A stretch of DNA of 64,000 bases from Clostridium beijerinckii (GTDB taxonomy: Bacteria > Bacillota > Clostridia > Clostridiales > Clostridiaceae). Of the stretch, positions 1 to 7,908 are shown piece by piece. Numbering within the stretch: the stretch's first letter is position 1; each line of letters begins with the position of its first letter. The stretch covers positions 4,847,001 through 4,911,000 of the forward strand of contig NZ_CP144906.1 of NCBI RefSeq assembly GCF_036699995.1. The letters are read 5' to 3'. The position numbers and the translations under genes were made by a program. The notes beneath the pieces are model-generated. The model was given only the letters and a program-made list of their open reading frames with translations, was not told the origin of the DNA and ran no database searches.

Positions 1-870
1 TAGGTGAATTTTTTCTTGTTGAGGTCTTTCTGCAAAACTTGGAATATTAACAATAACGGGAAGTCTTCTAATAAAAGTAGGTAAGAAAGTAGATTGGATA
101 GATTCTGTAGTTGCAAAAATTAACCGTACCTTTGCTTCCTTTTTTATGCTATTATCACCAATAGGAGAATACTCATTTGAATCCATAAATGTAAAAAGCT
201 TTTCTTGACCTTCTTCTGTTAGTCTATGCACTTCATCAAGAAATAAAACCCCACCATCAGCACTTTCAAGAAGTCCCTTTTTATCTTTATCTGCTCCTGT
301 AAATGCCCCTTTTGTATAACCAAATAATAAACTTGATAACAATTCTGGATTATGATAATATTGAGCACAATTTAAAGAAATAAATGAAGACTTGGGATTT
401 ATTAATTTTTCTTCCAAGCAATAATCATAAATACATTTTGCCAGATATGTTTTTCCCGAACCACTTGAACCTAAAAGCATTATAGGAAGACCATTTTCAG
501 GATAAAGCACTGCTGTCTTTATTTGTTCAATCTGTTCTTTTAAGCTTCCTTTTGCCCCAATTACACTACTCCATATATCTGTTTTTTTAACGTTTGAATT
601 TTCTTTCCATAATTCATCTAAAGTATTATATTCATCCTGTGCTGGGGTAAAATATAATTTCGAGAAAGTTTCTTTATATAAAAAGATTACTGGATATTCT
701 TTAATTTTTATAATCCTGCCTTGTTTTGCTTCTTTGTTAAGATAACTACTTACTGTACTCCTACTAAGCTCTACTTTTTCAGCAATTGAATTGGCTGAAA
801 ATTCTTTTATATTATCTTTAGAAAATTCCTTGGTAGCCTCTTTTAAATAATTAGATATATCTATTGCCAT
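1..870 (-). CDS. LevR-type sigma-54-dependent PTS regulator, N-terminal part (cut by window edge)
   Basis: The first 290 residues are present; the gene continues beyond base 1. It would bind upstream DNA and use ATP to open sigma-54 RNA polymerase at the neighbouring PTS promoter. Residues 1-65 form a helix-turn-helix region (SIAEKVELSRSTVSSYL). An AAA+ domain follows with Walker A GSSGSGK near 134-140, the sigma-54 contact motif GAFTGA at 188-193 and Walker B GVLFLDE near 207-213. The ATG at 868-870 has an AAGGGGG ribosome-binding site. PRD and EIIA-like domains, expected in LevR/GfrR proteins, would lie outside the window. It follows the PTS operon in the same direction, 317 bp after the deglycase gene, so it is the likely activator of the promoter at 4762-4778. 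Confidence 0.9.
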   Translation of the reverse strand, partial: MAIDISNYLKEATKEFSKDNIKEFSANSIAEKVELSRSTVSSYLNKEAKQGRIIKIKEYPVIFLYKETFSKLYFTPAQDEYNTLDELWKENSNVKKTDIWSSVIGAKGSLKEQIEQIKTAVLYPENGLPIMLLGSSGSGKTYLAKCIYDYCLEEKLINPKSSFISLNCAQYYHNPELLSSLLFGYTKGAFTGADKDKKGLLESADGGVLFLDEVHRLTEEGQEKLFTFMDSNEYSPIGDNSIKKEAKVRLIFATTESIQSTFLPTFIRRLPVIVNIPSFAERPQQEKIHL

Positions 871-1187
871 TCTGAATGCCCCCTTAGTTAATAAAAGTTA
901 ACCTTATTATTTTATAACATACATTTAGAATAAGGCATATGAAAAAATAATAATTCCAAAATATTATGCATACTTTTAATAAAAATGTACTACTCCCTAT
1001 AGTAGTAGGCCTCTTAAGATGATTCCCTACACAGGATAGCTAAAAATGGAATAAAATATATTTATTATTTTTAAATTTGCCTAAAGCAAAGAAATCGAAA
1101 AATATTCGATTTCCTTACCCGAGTCATTTTTTTGTATTTAGGATTATAAGTAGAACCTGATAACATACGTTTAACGTAAACTTTATT
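871..1187. other. intergenic region upstream of the sigma-54 regulator
   Basis: No gene is visible. The region holds the hairpin at 1091-1113 behind the PTS operon, a second small dyad (TACTACT, 6-nt gap, AGTAGTA) near 989-1008, and presumably the regulator's own promoter, which I could not place confidently. Confidence 0.4.
1091..1113 (-). terminator. hairpin behind the first PTS operon
   Basis: GAAATCGAA and TTCGATTTC form a perfect 9-bp stem with a 5-nt loop about 75 bp after the deglycase stop. The following minus-strand sequence is only moderately U-rich, so termination is probable but not certain. Confidence 0.5.
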
Positions 1188-2156
1188 TTAATATTCTAAT
1201 TTCCACATATATCTTCTTTTAGTTAGTGGATGCTGACGTGCATAAGAAAGTTCTTCAGCATATACACGGAATACTGCTGTAATTAACATTGGATTAAAAT
1301 AATCAATAACTGTTTTTGGGATAACTGAAGATAATCCATAATCCAAAGCATCAACAACTGTTGTTTTCGCTTCAAAACGCTTTAAGAATGTTAATGCACG
1401 GGCATCGATTGGACGAGTGCTTCCCTCATTCATTAACAAAATAAATGGTACATCTTTATCTACTATTTCAAATGGTCCATGGAAAAACTCTCCCGAATGG
1501 AAACTTCCTGAATTAATCCATTGCATTTCCATCATTAAACAAATTGATGTTGAATAAGCAACTTCAGCTGTTGCACCACTACTCATTAAGTAAATCATTG
1601 AATCATTTTTATAAGCTTCAGCAAATCTCTTTGCATCTGCTATCGCTGATTTTGCCGCTGAATCTGCTAAATCATATATCTTGCTGAAAGCAACCTGTGC
1701 ATCTTCATAATCTTTATATCCTTCATATTGCTCTAATATTTCCACTGCAAGTTCAAGCGCATAACCCATCTTTTCTAATTTTGCACCATAGCTTTCAGCA
1801 AATCTATGACAGATAACATAATCAGCATCTTTTGTAAGAGCCGAATTCTCTGCACGAGTTAATGAGATTACATGTGCACCATATTCTTTAGCCTTAGCAT
1901 TAGCTTGTACTGTTTCAGGAGTACTACCGCCAAGTGAAGCGGATATAACAATTGCAGTTTTATCTAATGAAGCTATTGTACCATAATTGAATTCGTTAGC
2001 AGTATAGTGACTAACACGTAGATTTTTCGAATTATTTTCTAAAAAATATTTTGCTGGATATAATTCTGCTTTTGAAGCTCCACATCCTACAAATATAACA
2101 CTTCTAATTTCTTCTTGTTTTTCTTTTATTTCTTTTATAATTTGTTTTGGATTCAT
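1188..2156 (-). CDS. SIS-domain sugar-phosphate deglycase, FrlB (fructoselysine-6-phosphate deglycase) type
   Basis: This 322-residue cytoplasmic protein has two SIS domains, roughly 15-150 and 180-310. The segments MEMQWINSGSFHSGEFFHGP and, at the C-terminus, HPLTKRRYMWKLEY closely resemble what I recall of B. subtilis FrlB, which splits fructoselysine 6-phosphate into glucose 6-phosphate and lysine. It lacks the glutaminase domain of GlmS. As last gene of a mannose-family PTS operon it should act on the 6-phosphorylated imported sugar, as in the Salmonella gfr system. The start has a clear AGGAGGG site. The exact substrate (fructoselysine, glucoselysine or another glycated amine) cannot be read from sequence. 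Confidence 0.8.
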   Translation of the reverse strand: MNPKQIIKEIKEKQEEIRSVIFVGCGASKAELYPAKYFLENNSKNLRVSHYTANEFNYGTIASLDKTAIVISASLGGSTPETVQANAKAKEYGAHVISLTRAENSALTKDADYVICHRFAESYGAKLEKMGYALELAVEILEQYEGYKDYEDAQVAFSKIYDLADSAAKSAIADAKRFAEAYKNDSMIYLMSSGATAEVAYSTSICLMMEMQWINSGSFHSGEFFHGPFEIVDKDVPFILLMNEGSTRPIDARALTFLKRFEAKTTVVDALDYGLSSVIPKTVIDYFNPMLITAVFRVYAEELSYARQHPLTKRRYMWKLEY

Positions 2157-2219
2157 AATAAATCCCTCCTATATTTTTATTTTATATATATTTACATCCT
2201 TTTAAGGAATGTTTTCAAT

Positions 2220-3044
2220 TTATTTAAAAATACCTAAAATACTCAATAATATTCCACCTAGAATACAAATCGCAAGCATCCATCCTGTTGATACTTTCTT
2301 TCTTAATAACCAATACATAAAGAATGTTACGCCAAGTGGTATACTCTGTGGTATTATCCCATTTAATACATCTTGTAAAACAAATTTTTCACCAAACTGC
2401 ACTGGAGTTGTAATTCCAATCATACTGGCCATCATAGATCCAATAACCATAAGTCCAACAATAGAACAAATGTACATTACTTTATCCATGAGCCCTTCAT
2501 TATAGAGCTTTGTTAAATATTTATTTCCCATTGAATAACCAATTTTCCCACCATAATACGTAACAAGAAATGATGGAATAAATGAAATAATTATTGCTAA
2601 TATTGGTCCTAAAATACTACCTTGTTGCGCTAAATTAATACCTAATCCAAAAGCCAATATACGTACAGTTCCTTGAAAGAAAGAGTCTCCTACTCCAGAT
2701 AATGGTCCCATTAATGAAGTTTTCATAGCATTAATCGATTCAGGATTAAAATTTTCTTTGTCTTCATAGTATTGTTCTTCCATTGAAGCACTTAATCCTA
2801 AAACAAAAGCATTTGTTTGAGGTGTACAATTATAAAAATTCATATGGCGTTTATAAGCTTCTTTTTTTAATTCATCATCCTTAGGATCTTTATATATGTT
2901 GTCTAAAATAGGAGCAATTCCATATAAAAAGCCCATATTCATTTGTCTTTCATAGTTCCATGAAGCTTGAATTGCCCAAGAACGCCATAGAAATTTCATA
3001 TACTTCCATTTATTTGGATCATTTTGTTTTTGTATATTTTGCAT
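2220..3044 (-). CDS. PTS mannose/fructose/sorbose family component IID
   Basis: The 274-residue membrane subunit pairs with IIC to form the sugar channel. The family features are visible: an N-terminal amphipathic part with SWAIQASWNYERQMNMG, the motif MKTSLMGPLSGVGDSFFQGT near 110-130, and hydrophobic C-terminal segments. I chose the ATG at 3042-3044 because GGGAGGT lies 6-7 nt before it; a start six codons upstream would put that site inside the gene and overlap IIC. Order in the operon is IIA-IIB-IIC-IID-deglycase. The ribosome-binding site overlaps the end of IIC, suggesting coupled translation. Confidence 0.93.
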   Translation of the reverse strand: MQNIQKQNDPNKWKYMKFLWRSWAIQASWNYERQMNMGFLYGIAPILDNIYKDPKDDELKKEAYKRHMNFYNCTPQTNAFVLGLSASMEEQYYEDKENFNPESINAMKTSLMGPLSGVGDSFFQGTVRILAFGLGINLAQQGSILGPILAIIISFIPSFLVTYYGGKIGYSMGNKYLTKLYNEGLMDKVMYICSIVGLMVIGSMMASMIGITTPVQFGEKFVLQDVLNGIIPQSIPLGVTFFMYWLLRKKVSTGWMLAICILGGILLSILGIFK

Positions 3045-3058
3045 TTTTATACCTCCCA

Positions 3059-3823
3059 TCAATCTAAAATATCTAATTCATCAACTATCTTCTCATTTTT
3101 AAATTTAAATTCAGCCAAAACAAATGCTACAATACAAGCCGAAATAGCAACACCAGTCACACTTAAATTAGAATATGCTGTAATAAAAAATCCTCCTAAT
3201 AAAAATGGAAGCATTTTTGTTGACAGCATAGTGCTAAGCAATAAAGCAAATCCATAAGCTGTTAGAATTTTACTTGATAAATTTAGACCGTTTGTAATCC
3301 ATGACGGAATAACTTCTACAATATTTTTTACTAAATCTGTTCCAAAATAAATTGCTAAAAATATTGGTACAAAATACATTAGTGAATACAAAAATGTTCC
3401 CCAAACAATATGAATATTACAGGCTTTTTTATATTCCCCATTTTCAATTAACGAGTCAGCTTTATGAGTTAAGTTTGCAAGAATAGTTCTCATTAAAACT
3501 CCAAGCATTTGTCCAAGCACCGCAATTGGAATCGCAATAGTTAGTGCTGCCTCTGAATCCGCATTTGATAAAATAGCAAACGATGTAGCAATAATGGATG
3601 CCATATTCATATCTGGTGGTGCTGCCGCTCCTATGTTTACTAATCCTAAAGAAATTAATTCAAGAGCAGCTCCAACCATTAATCCTTTTTGAATATCGCC
3701 TAAAACGAGCCCTACAAGCGTACTAACTATTAACGGCCTTTCTAAATTCATTCTGCCTAAAAGTCTAGAGTCTAAAATACAAATAACACCAATGAAACCT
3801 AATAATATTGACTTAATTAACAT
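3059..3823 (-). CDS. PTS mannose/fructose/sorbose family component IIC
   Basis: A 254-residue, strongly hydrophobic permease with several transmembrane helices and the family segment RPLIVSTLVGLVLGDIQKGL near 30-50, followed by GAALELISLGLVNIGAAAPPD. Together with IID it moves the sugar while IIB phosphorylates it. It starts 15 bp after IIB and ends just before the IID ribosome-binding site, so it is an internal operon gene under the sigma-54 promoter at 4762-4778. Confidence 0.94.
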   Translation of the reverse strand: MLIKSILLGFIGVICILDSRLLGRMNLERPLIVSTLVGLVLGDIQKGLMVGAALELISLGLVNIGAAAPPDMNMASIIATSFAILSNADSEAALTIAIPIAVLGQMLGVLMRTILANLTHKADSLIENGEYKKACNIHIVWGTFLYSLMYFVPIFLAIYFGTDLVKNIVEVIPSWITNGLNLSSKILTAYGFALLLSTMLSTKMLPFLLGGFFITAYSNLSVTGVAISACIVAFVLAEFKFKNEKIVDELDILD

Positions 3824-3838
3824 TCTTGATCCTCCTTT

Positions 3839-4309
3839 TTATATTTTAGAAGTTAAATCTTCCCTCTTTGAAGTAGGAACTTGTTGCATATATAGGTTGA
3901 TCCCCATTGCTTTCAGCTTTTTGGTATCTTCTAATTCTTCTGGATTTAGGAAAATAGCATTACTATATTGCTTTGAATTTTCTTTATTTGCAATTCCCCC
4001 ATAATTAATTTCTTTAATACTAGAGCAGCTTTTACAGAACTCTAATGCTTCTTTAGTACCTCTAAAAACAATCATAATATTATCTTTTAATTGTTCAACT
4101 TTAGACATTCTCGCTAATATGTCGTTTACCGAAAATATATTTAAAGTTACTCCAACTGGTTTTGATAAGTTTAGCGAAACTTTTTTCATTTCATCATTTG
4201 CAGTTTCATCATCTACAACAATAATTCTTGAAATCCCTAAACTTTTTGTCCATGAAAAAACTACTTGTCCATGTAATAAACGGTGATCGATTCTTACCAA
4301 TTTAATCAT
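3839..4309 (-). CDS. PTS mannose/fructose/sorbose family component IIB
   Basis: A 156-residue cytoplasmic phosphocarrier. The motif RIDHRLLHGQV at residues 6-16 contains the phosphorylated histidine (His14 by count, HGQ), the hallmark of mannose-class IIB. It accepts phosphate from the IIA protein and hands it to the incoming sugar. Its ATG overlaps the IIA stop codon (ATGA), indicating translational coupling. Confidence 0.95.
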   Translation of the reverse strand: MIKLVRIDHRLLHGQVVFSWTKSLGISRIIVVDDETANDEMKKVSLNLSKPVGVTLNIFSVNDILARMSKVEQLKDNIMIVFRGTKEALEFCKSCSSIKEINYGGIANKENSKQYSNAIFLNPEELEDTKKLKAMGINLYMQQVPTSKREDLTSKI

Positions 4310-4728
4310 AAATCTTCCTCCTTTATATTTTTACATTCATTAAGCAATTTATTGCAGTCAACTATTCCCTGCTGACTTTCTTCAATAATCTGCTGCAATA
4401 GACTTTCAGAAATTTCATTTGCTTGAGTAGCAACTGAAATAATTATAGGTAAATTCATTCCTGAAATAACATGTATTTTAGGATATTCTTTTATTAAAGA
4501 CATCATTTCTGTATTAACGCTTCCACCAAGAATATCTGTGAAAATAAATATATCTGCTTCAATGTATTTTTCTCTTACTATTTTTTCTACTATTTCCCTA
4601 ACGTTTACTTCTTCGTTTCTATAAGATGAAAAAGCTTCAACCATAGATACATCTCCAATTATCATACCCAAAGTATCTTTCATTCCCTTTGCCAGATCAC
4701 CATGACTAGCTAAAATAATTTGTATCAT
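4306..4728 (-). CDS. PTS mannose/fructose/sorbose family component IIA
   Basis: First gene of the operon: a 140-residue IIA-Man fold protein with the phospho-histidine in the N-terminal motif ILASHGDLAKG (His9). It relays phosphate from HPr to IIB. The ATG has a GGAGGTG site, and about 25 nt of leader separate it from the expected sigma-54 start point near 4752. Confidence 0.93.
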   Translation of the reverse strand: MIQIILASHGDLAKGMKDTLGMIIGDVSMVEAFSSYRNEEVNVREIVEKIVREKYIEADIFIFTDILGGSVNTEMMSLIKEYPKIHVISGMNLPIIISVATQANEISESLLQQIIEESQQGIVDCNKLLNECKNIKEEDL

Positions 4729-4761
4729 TAAGATTCACCTCCATTCTATGTAATTATTATT

Positions 4762-4778
4762 AGCAATAATCGTGCCAA
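4762..4778 (-). promoter_or_regulatory. sigma-54 (-24/-12) promoter of the first PTS operon
   Basis: On the minus strand the sequence is TTGGCACGATTATTGCT. It matches the sigma-54 consensus TTGGCACG-N4-TTGCW at every fixed position, and GG and GC have the required spacing. It sits 34-50 bp before the IIA start codon. Two LevR-type activators in this window supply the matching activator class. Confidence 0.93.
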
Positions 4779-4886
4779 AAAACAGTTTGTATTCAAAAAC
4801 ATACCAAATTAGTCATTTATATATACATTAGTAAATAAAATCAACAGTTACAAAAAAATTAATTGAAGTGTTTGAGCAAAGTGTTG

Positions 4887-4941
4887 AAAAAAATAAGCTT
4901 AATTAAAAGTGTAATTCACGTTTAATTAAGCTTATTTTTTT
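4887..4941 (-). terminator. intrinsic terminator behind the GntR gene
   Basis: An 18-bp inverted repeat (AAAATAAGCTTAATTAAA and its complement) with a 13-nt loop is followed on the minus strand by a U run. It insulates the sigma-54 PTS promoter from transcription of the upstream GntR gene. It is symmetrical enough to work both ways. Confidence 0.85.
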
Positions 4942-5005
4942 CTATTTAATTTTTGAAATTCTATTTTAACTCCATAGTTATAATTGTAATAAAAGTAATT
5001 ATATC

Positions 5006-5716
5006 TTATTTAATACTTACAGTCCTAAATTCAATCCTATCACTTCTATGGTGTGCTGTTGAAAATTCAAAAGGCTGGCCATTGTCTAAAAACCCCACCT
5101 GCTCCACTTCCAATATTGGAAAGTTATTTTCTATTTCTAGATATTCCTGTTCCAACTCATTTGGTAAAATAGCTCGAATAATCCTATGAGCACTTTTTAT
5201 TTTAAGTTTAAGATTTTTTTCAATGTAACCATAAACTGAACTCGTTAAAATATCGTTTTTTATGCCAGGTATAAGGCCTATTGGCATATATGTATACTCA
5301 ATTACATATGGACTATCATCCGCGTATCTAGTTCTTATTACATAATAAACAAAATCATCAGTAGTAATCTTTAGCTTAGTTGCAATTTCTTCCGTTGGGT
5401 GAATTACTTCGAATTTTACAATTTTAGATGTTACTTTTCTATCCTTATGAGCTTCTGAAAATCCTTCAAATTGTTTTGCTAGACTTAATTCCTGAACCCC
5501 CTCTTCATCAAGAGCTTTTACAAATGTTCCAGAACCTCTCCGCTTTATTACTAACCCTTGAATTACTAGCTCATCAACAGCTTTTTTTATTGTTATTCTA
5601 CTAACCCCATAATATTCACACATTTCTTTTTCTAAAGGCAACTGTTCATTAGGATTATATTCACCATTCAATATTCTATTTCTTATGTCTTCAGCAATTT
5701 CCTCATATTTTGCCAT
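5006..5716 (-). CDS. GntR/HutC-family transcriptional regulator
   Basis: A 236-residue repressor-type protein. Residues 1-70 are a winged helix of the GntR class (LPLEKEMCEYYGVSRITIKKAVDEL cut short here as EYYGVSRITIKKAVDEL), and residues 90-230 are a UTRA ligand-binding domain ending RSDRIEFRTVSIK. I chose the ATG at 5714-5716 with AGAAAGGTG upstream; the frame is open 16 codons further but without a ribosome-binding site. It lies directly upstream of the PTS/deglycase operon, so it may respond to the sugar phosphate made there, like FrlR-type regulators. The terminator between them means it is transcribed separately. Confidence 0.88.
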   Translation of the reverse strand: MAKYEEIAEDIRNRILNGEYNPNEQLPLEKEMCEYYGVSRITIKKAVDELVIQGLVIKRRGSGTFVKALDEEGVQELSLAKQFEGFSEAHKDRKVTSKIVKFEVIHPTEEIATKLKITTDDFVYYVIRTRYADDSPYVIEYTYMPIGLIPGIKNDILTSSVYGYIEKNLKLKIKSAHRIIRAILPNELEQEYLEIENNFPILEVEQVGFLDNGQPFEFSTAHHRSDRIEFRTVSIK

Positions 5717-6057
5717 TATATTCACCTTTCTCCTTACAGTATAACTTATATACATGTTTATCATATCATTTATATATTAATTATATCATTTCTATACATT
5801 ATTAAACACTTAAATTAAGTTTAATTATACAAATTATAAGGCAATTATATATGTTCAATAAAATAATATTTACATATATAAATTATTAGTATCTTTATTC
5901 AATTAAAATCTACTGTTTATAATGACTTTACTAGTTGTGTTAAGCACATCTAGTAAAAAAATCCCTGAACATCATAACTCTAACACACAATTCATATTAA
6001 AATATGATATAAATTGTACAAAAAAAGAAATCATTCTTGATTTCCTTCAAAATAATA
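5717..6057. other. AT-rich region upstream of the GntR gene
   Basis: No gene is seen. It contains the GntR ribosome-binding site, two copies of ATATCATTT-N-TATA at 5763 and 5783 (20 bp apart), and a small GAAATCA/TGATTTC dyad near 6028-6045. The promoter of the GntR gene must lie here. Confidence 0.35.
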
Positions 6058-6098
6058 AAAACTATATTAAAAAACTCACCGTTATTTTAATATAGTTT
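6058..6098 (-). terminator. terminator of nagR-nagB
   Basis: AAACTATATTAAAA at 6058-6071 and its exact complement at 6085-6098 form a 14-bp stem with a 13-nt loop, 28 bp after the nagB stop; on the minus strand a U-rich stretch follows. Confidence 0.8.
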
Positions 6099-6125
6099 AA
6101 AATCTTAATTTCACCTATTTTACAA

Positions 6126-6854
6126 TTACTTAATTGCATTTGCCATTTCTTCATCTATTATTACTGTTACATCTTTATGCATGTGTAACATAGTTGCTGG
6201 ATTATGAGTTGTAATATTTCCTTTAAATAATCCTTTTATTGCTTCTGCTTTATCTTGACCTTTTACTAACAATACTATTTTTCTAGCTTTCATTATTTGA
6301 CCAAGACCCATAGATAACGCCTTTGTAGGTACTTCATCTATAGATTTGAAAAATCTAGAATTTGCCTCTATTGTAGTTTTAGTTAAACCTGTTACATGAG
6401 TTTCTGCTATTAAAAAATCATCTGGTTCATTGAATGCAATATGGCCATTAGCACCTATTCCAAGGATTTGTATATCAATGCCACCTAATTCATCCACTTT
6501 TTTATCATAATTCTTAGCTTCTTCATCAAGATTTTCTGCTAAGCCATTTGGAACAAATGTATTTGCTTTATTTATATTAACATGATTAAATAACTTTTCA
6601 TTCATAAAATATCTGTAGCTTTGAGGATCTTCTCCTCCAAGTCCAACATATTCATCTAAGTTTACTGTTTTTATATTAGAAAAATCTATTTCTTTATTTC
6701 TGTTCATTTCTATAAGCTTTTTATATAAACCTTCAGGAGTACTTCCTGTAGCTAGTCCTAGGACAGCATTTGTTTTCTCAGAAATTACCTCCTTAAATAT
6801 TTTAGCTGCAACTTCACTCATTTCTTCATAATCTTTAACTACTAGTAACTTCAT
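6126..6854 (-). CDS. nagB: glucosamine-6-phosphate deaminase
   Basis: This 242-residue enzyme converts glucosamine 6-phosphate to fructose 6-phosphate and ammonia, the last step of amino-sugar breakdown. Clear family motifs are GLATGSTPEGLYKKL near 33-47, NLDEYVGL near 64-71 with the catalytic aspartate, and GIGANGHIAFNEP near 132-144 with the active-site histidine. Length is normal for the short Gram-positive form. It lies 21 bp after nagR in the same direction and divergent to nagA. Confidence 0.97.
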   Translation of the reverse strand: MKLLVVKDYEEMSEVAAKIFKEVISEKTNAVLGLATGSTPEGLYKKLIEMNRNKEIDFSNIKTVNLDEYVGLGGEDPQSYRYFMNEKLFNHVNINKANTFVPNGLAENLDEEAKNYDKKVDELGGIDIQILGIGANGHIAFNEPDDFLIAETHVTGLTKTTIEANSRFFKSIDEVPTKALSMGLGQIMKARKIVLLVKGQDKAEAIKGLFKGNITTHNPATMLHMHKDVTVIIDEEMANAIK

Positions 6855-6875
6855 TATTATTACGCTCCTTTGATG

Positions 6876-7601
6876 TTAATTTTTTAAACAAACCCTGTAT
6901 CTATATTTATCTCCTCTAGCTATTGTTATGGTATATTCAACGATCTCATTTTGCTCATATGCTATTCTTTCAAACTTTAATCCTGCCTGCCCTTGAGGTA
7001 TTTCTAAATAAACACTTTCTAATTTATTTATCAAAACACTTTCTATTACTTCTTCAGCAGATGTAATGTTAATATTAAAAGTATTTCTTAATATCTCATA
7101 TAATGGATTTTTTTCTATCATATCCTTAGTAAGCTGCTTAAATCTTTCATACGGCAAATAAGTCATTTCATATATCATGGGAATGTTATCCGCAATCCTT
7201 ATTCTCGAGATTTTATATACAAGCTCGTTCTTTTCTATATTTAATTTTTTAGACACTTTGCTGTTGGCTTCCATTATTTCAAAATTTAATAATTTAGAAG
7301 TCGGATTTTTTCCACGTTTTTTCATTTCCTCAGTAAAAGATGATACCTTTATTAAATCTTGTTCTACAACTCTTGGCGAAATGAAATTTCCTTTTCCTTG
7401 AACTTTATAAATATAATTATTTTTTTCCAACTCATCTAATGCTTCTCTTACTGTAGTTCTGCTAACAGCATATTTTTTGCATATTTCTCTTTCGGAGTCC
7501 AATTTTTCATTTTCTTCCATGCTGCTTTCTATTTTTTCAATGAGAATATTCATTAGTTGAACATACAAAGGAATATTAGAATTTTTATTTATCGTACTCA
7601 T
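6876..7601 (-). CDS. nagR: GntR-family amino-sugar repressor, NagR/YvoA type
   Basis: A 241-residue protein with a GntR winged helix (residues 8-75, YAVSRTTVREALDEL) and a UTRA domain to the end. NagR/YvoA represses nag genes until glucosamine 6-phosphate or GlcNAc 6-phosphate binds. I chose the ATG at 7599-7601 (MSTINKNSN) behind AGAGGTG; upstream codons in frame have no site. Context is decisive: it is cotranscribed with nagB, is divergent to nagA, and a perfect palindromic operator lies between. The specific name rests on this context. Confidence 0.87.
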   Translation of the reverse strand: MSTINKNSNIPLYVQLMNILIEKIESSMEENEKLDSEREICKKYAVSRTTVREALDELEKNNYIYKVQGKGNFISPRVVEQDLIKVSSFTEEMKKRGKNPTSKLLNFEIMEANSKVSKKLNIEKNELVYKISRIRIADNIPMIYEMTYLPYERFKQLTKDMIEKNPLYEILRNTFNINITSAEEVIESVLINKLESVYLEIPQGQAGLKFERIAYEQNEIVEYTITIARGDKYRYRVCLKN

Positions 7602-7754
7602 AAGTGCACCTCTTTTAGTTCTAGTAGTTTTCCCAACAATTATACTATTCTTGTACACAAAAGAAAATATAAATCAAATAATTTTAAATTTCCTATAAAC
7701 GCTTCTTTTAAGTACTTTCAATTCTATAATTCCTTAAATAATTAATACTTTTCA

Positions 7755-7770
7755 AGTGGTAATTACCACT
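7755..7770. promoter_or_regulatory. NagR-type operator palindrome
   Basis: AGTGGTAATTACCACT is a perfect 16-bp palindrome between divergent nagR-nagB and nagA. It has the TGGT-N4-ACCA form of the dre sites bound by NagR/YvoA and DasR (for example ATTGGTATAGACCACT as I recall it). It could control both directions. Confidence 0.8.
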
Positions 7771-7812
7771 ACAAGAATTATAATTTATTCTTTTAATTCT
7801 GTCAACATACAC

Positions 7813-7842
7813 TTGAAAAATTCTTTATACATGCTATATACT
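7813..7842 (+). promoter_or_regulatory. candidate promoter of nagA
   Basis: TTGAAA at 7813-7818 and TATACT at 7837-7842 are separated by 18 bp and lie 67 bp before the nagA start, downstream of the operator palindrome. This is a sigma-A-like match only. Confidence 0.4.
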
Positions 7843-7908
7843 GAATATATAAACTGATAATGTCCACTTACTATAATATATGAAATTTGACTTAAAAGGA
7901 GAAGAAAT

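Noticed and set aside
2209..2505. Plus-strand open frames opposite the PTS, aromatic and FliK-like genes
   Set aside because: They are mirror frames of recognised genes, with no ribosome-binding sites or family features of their own.
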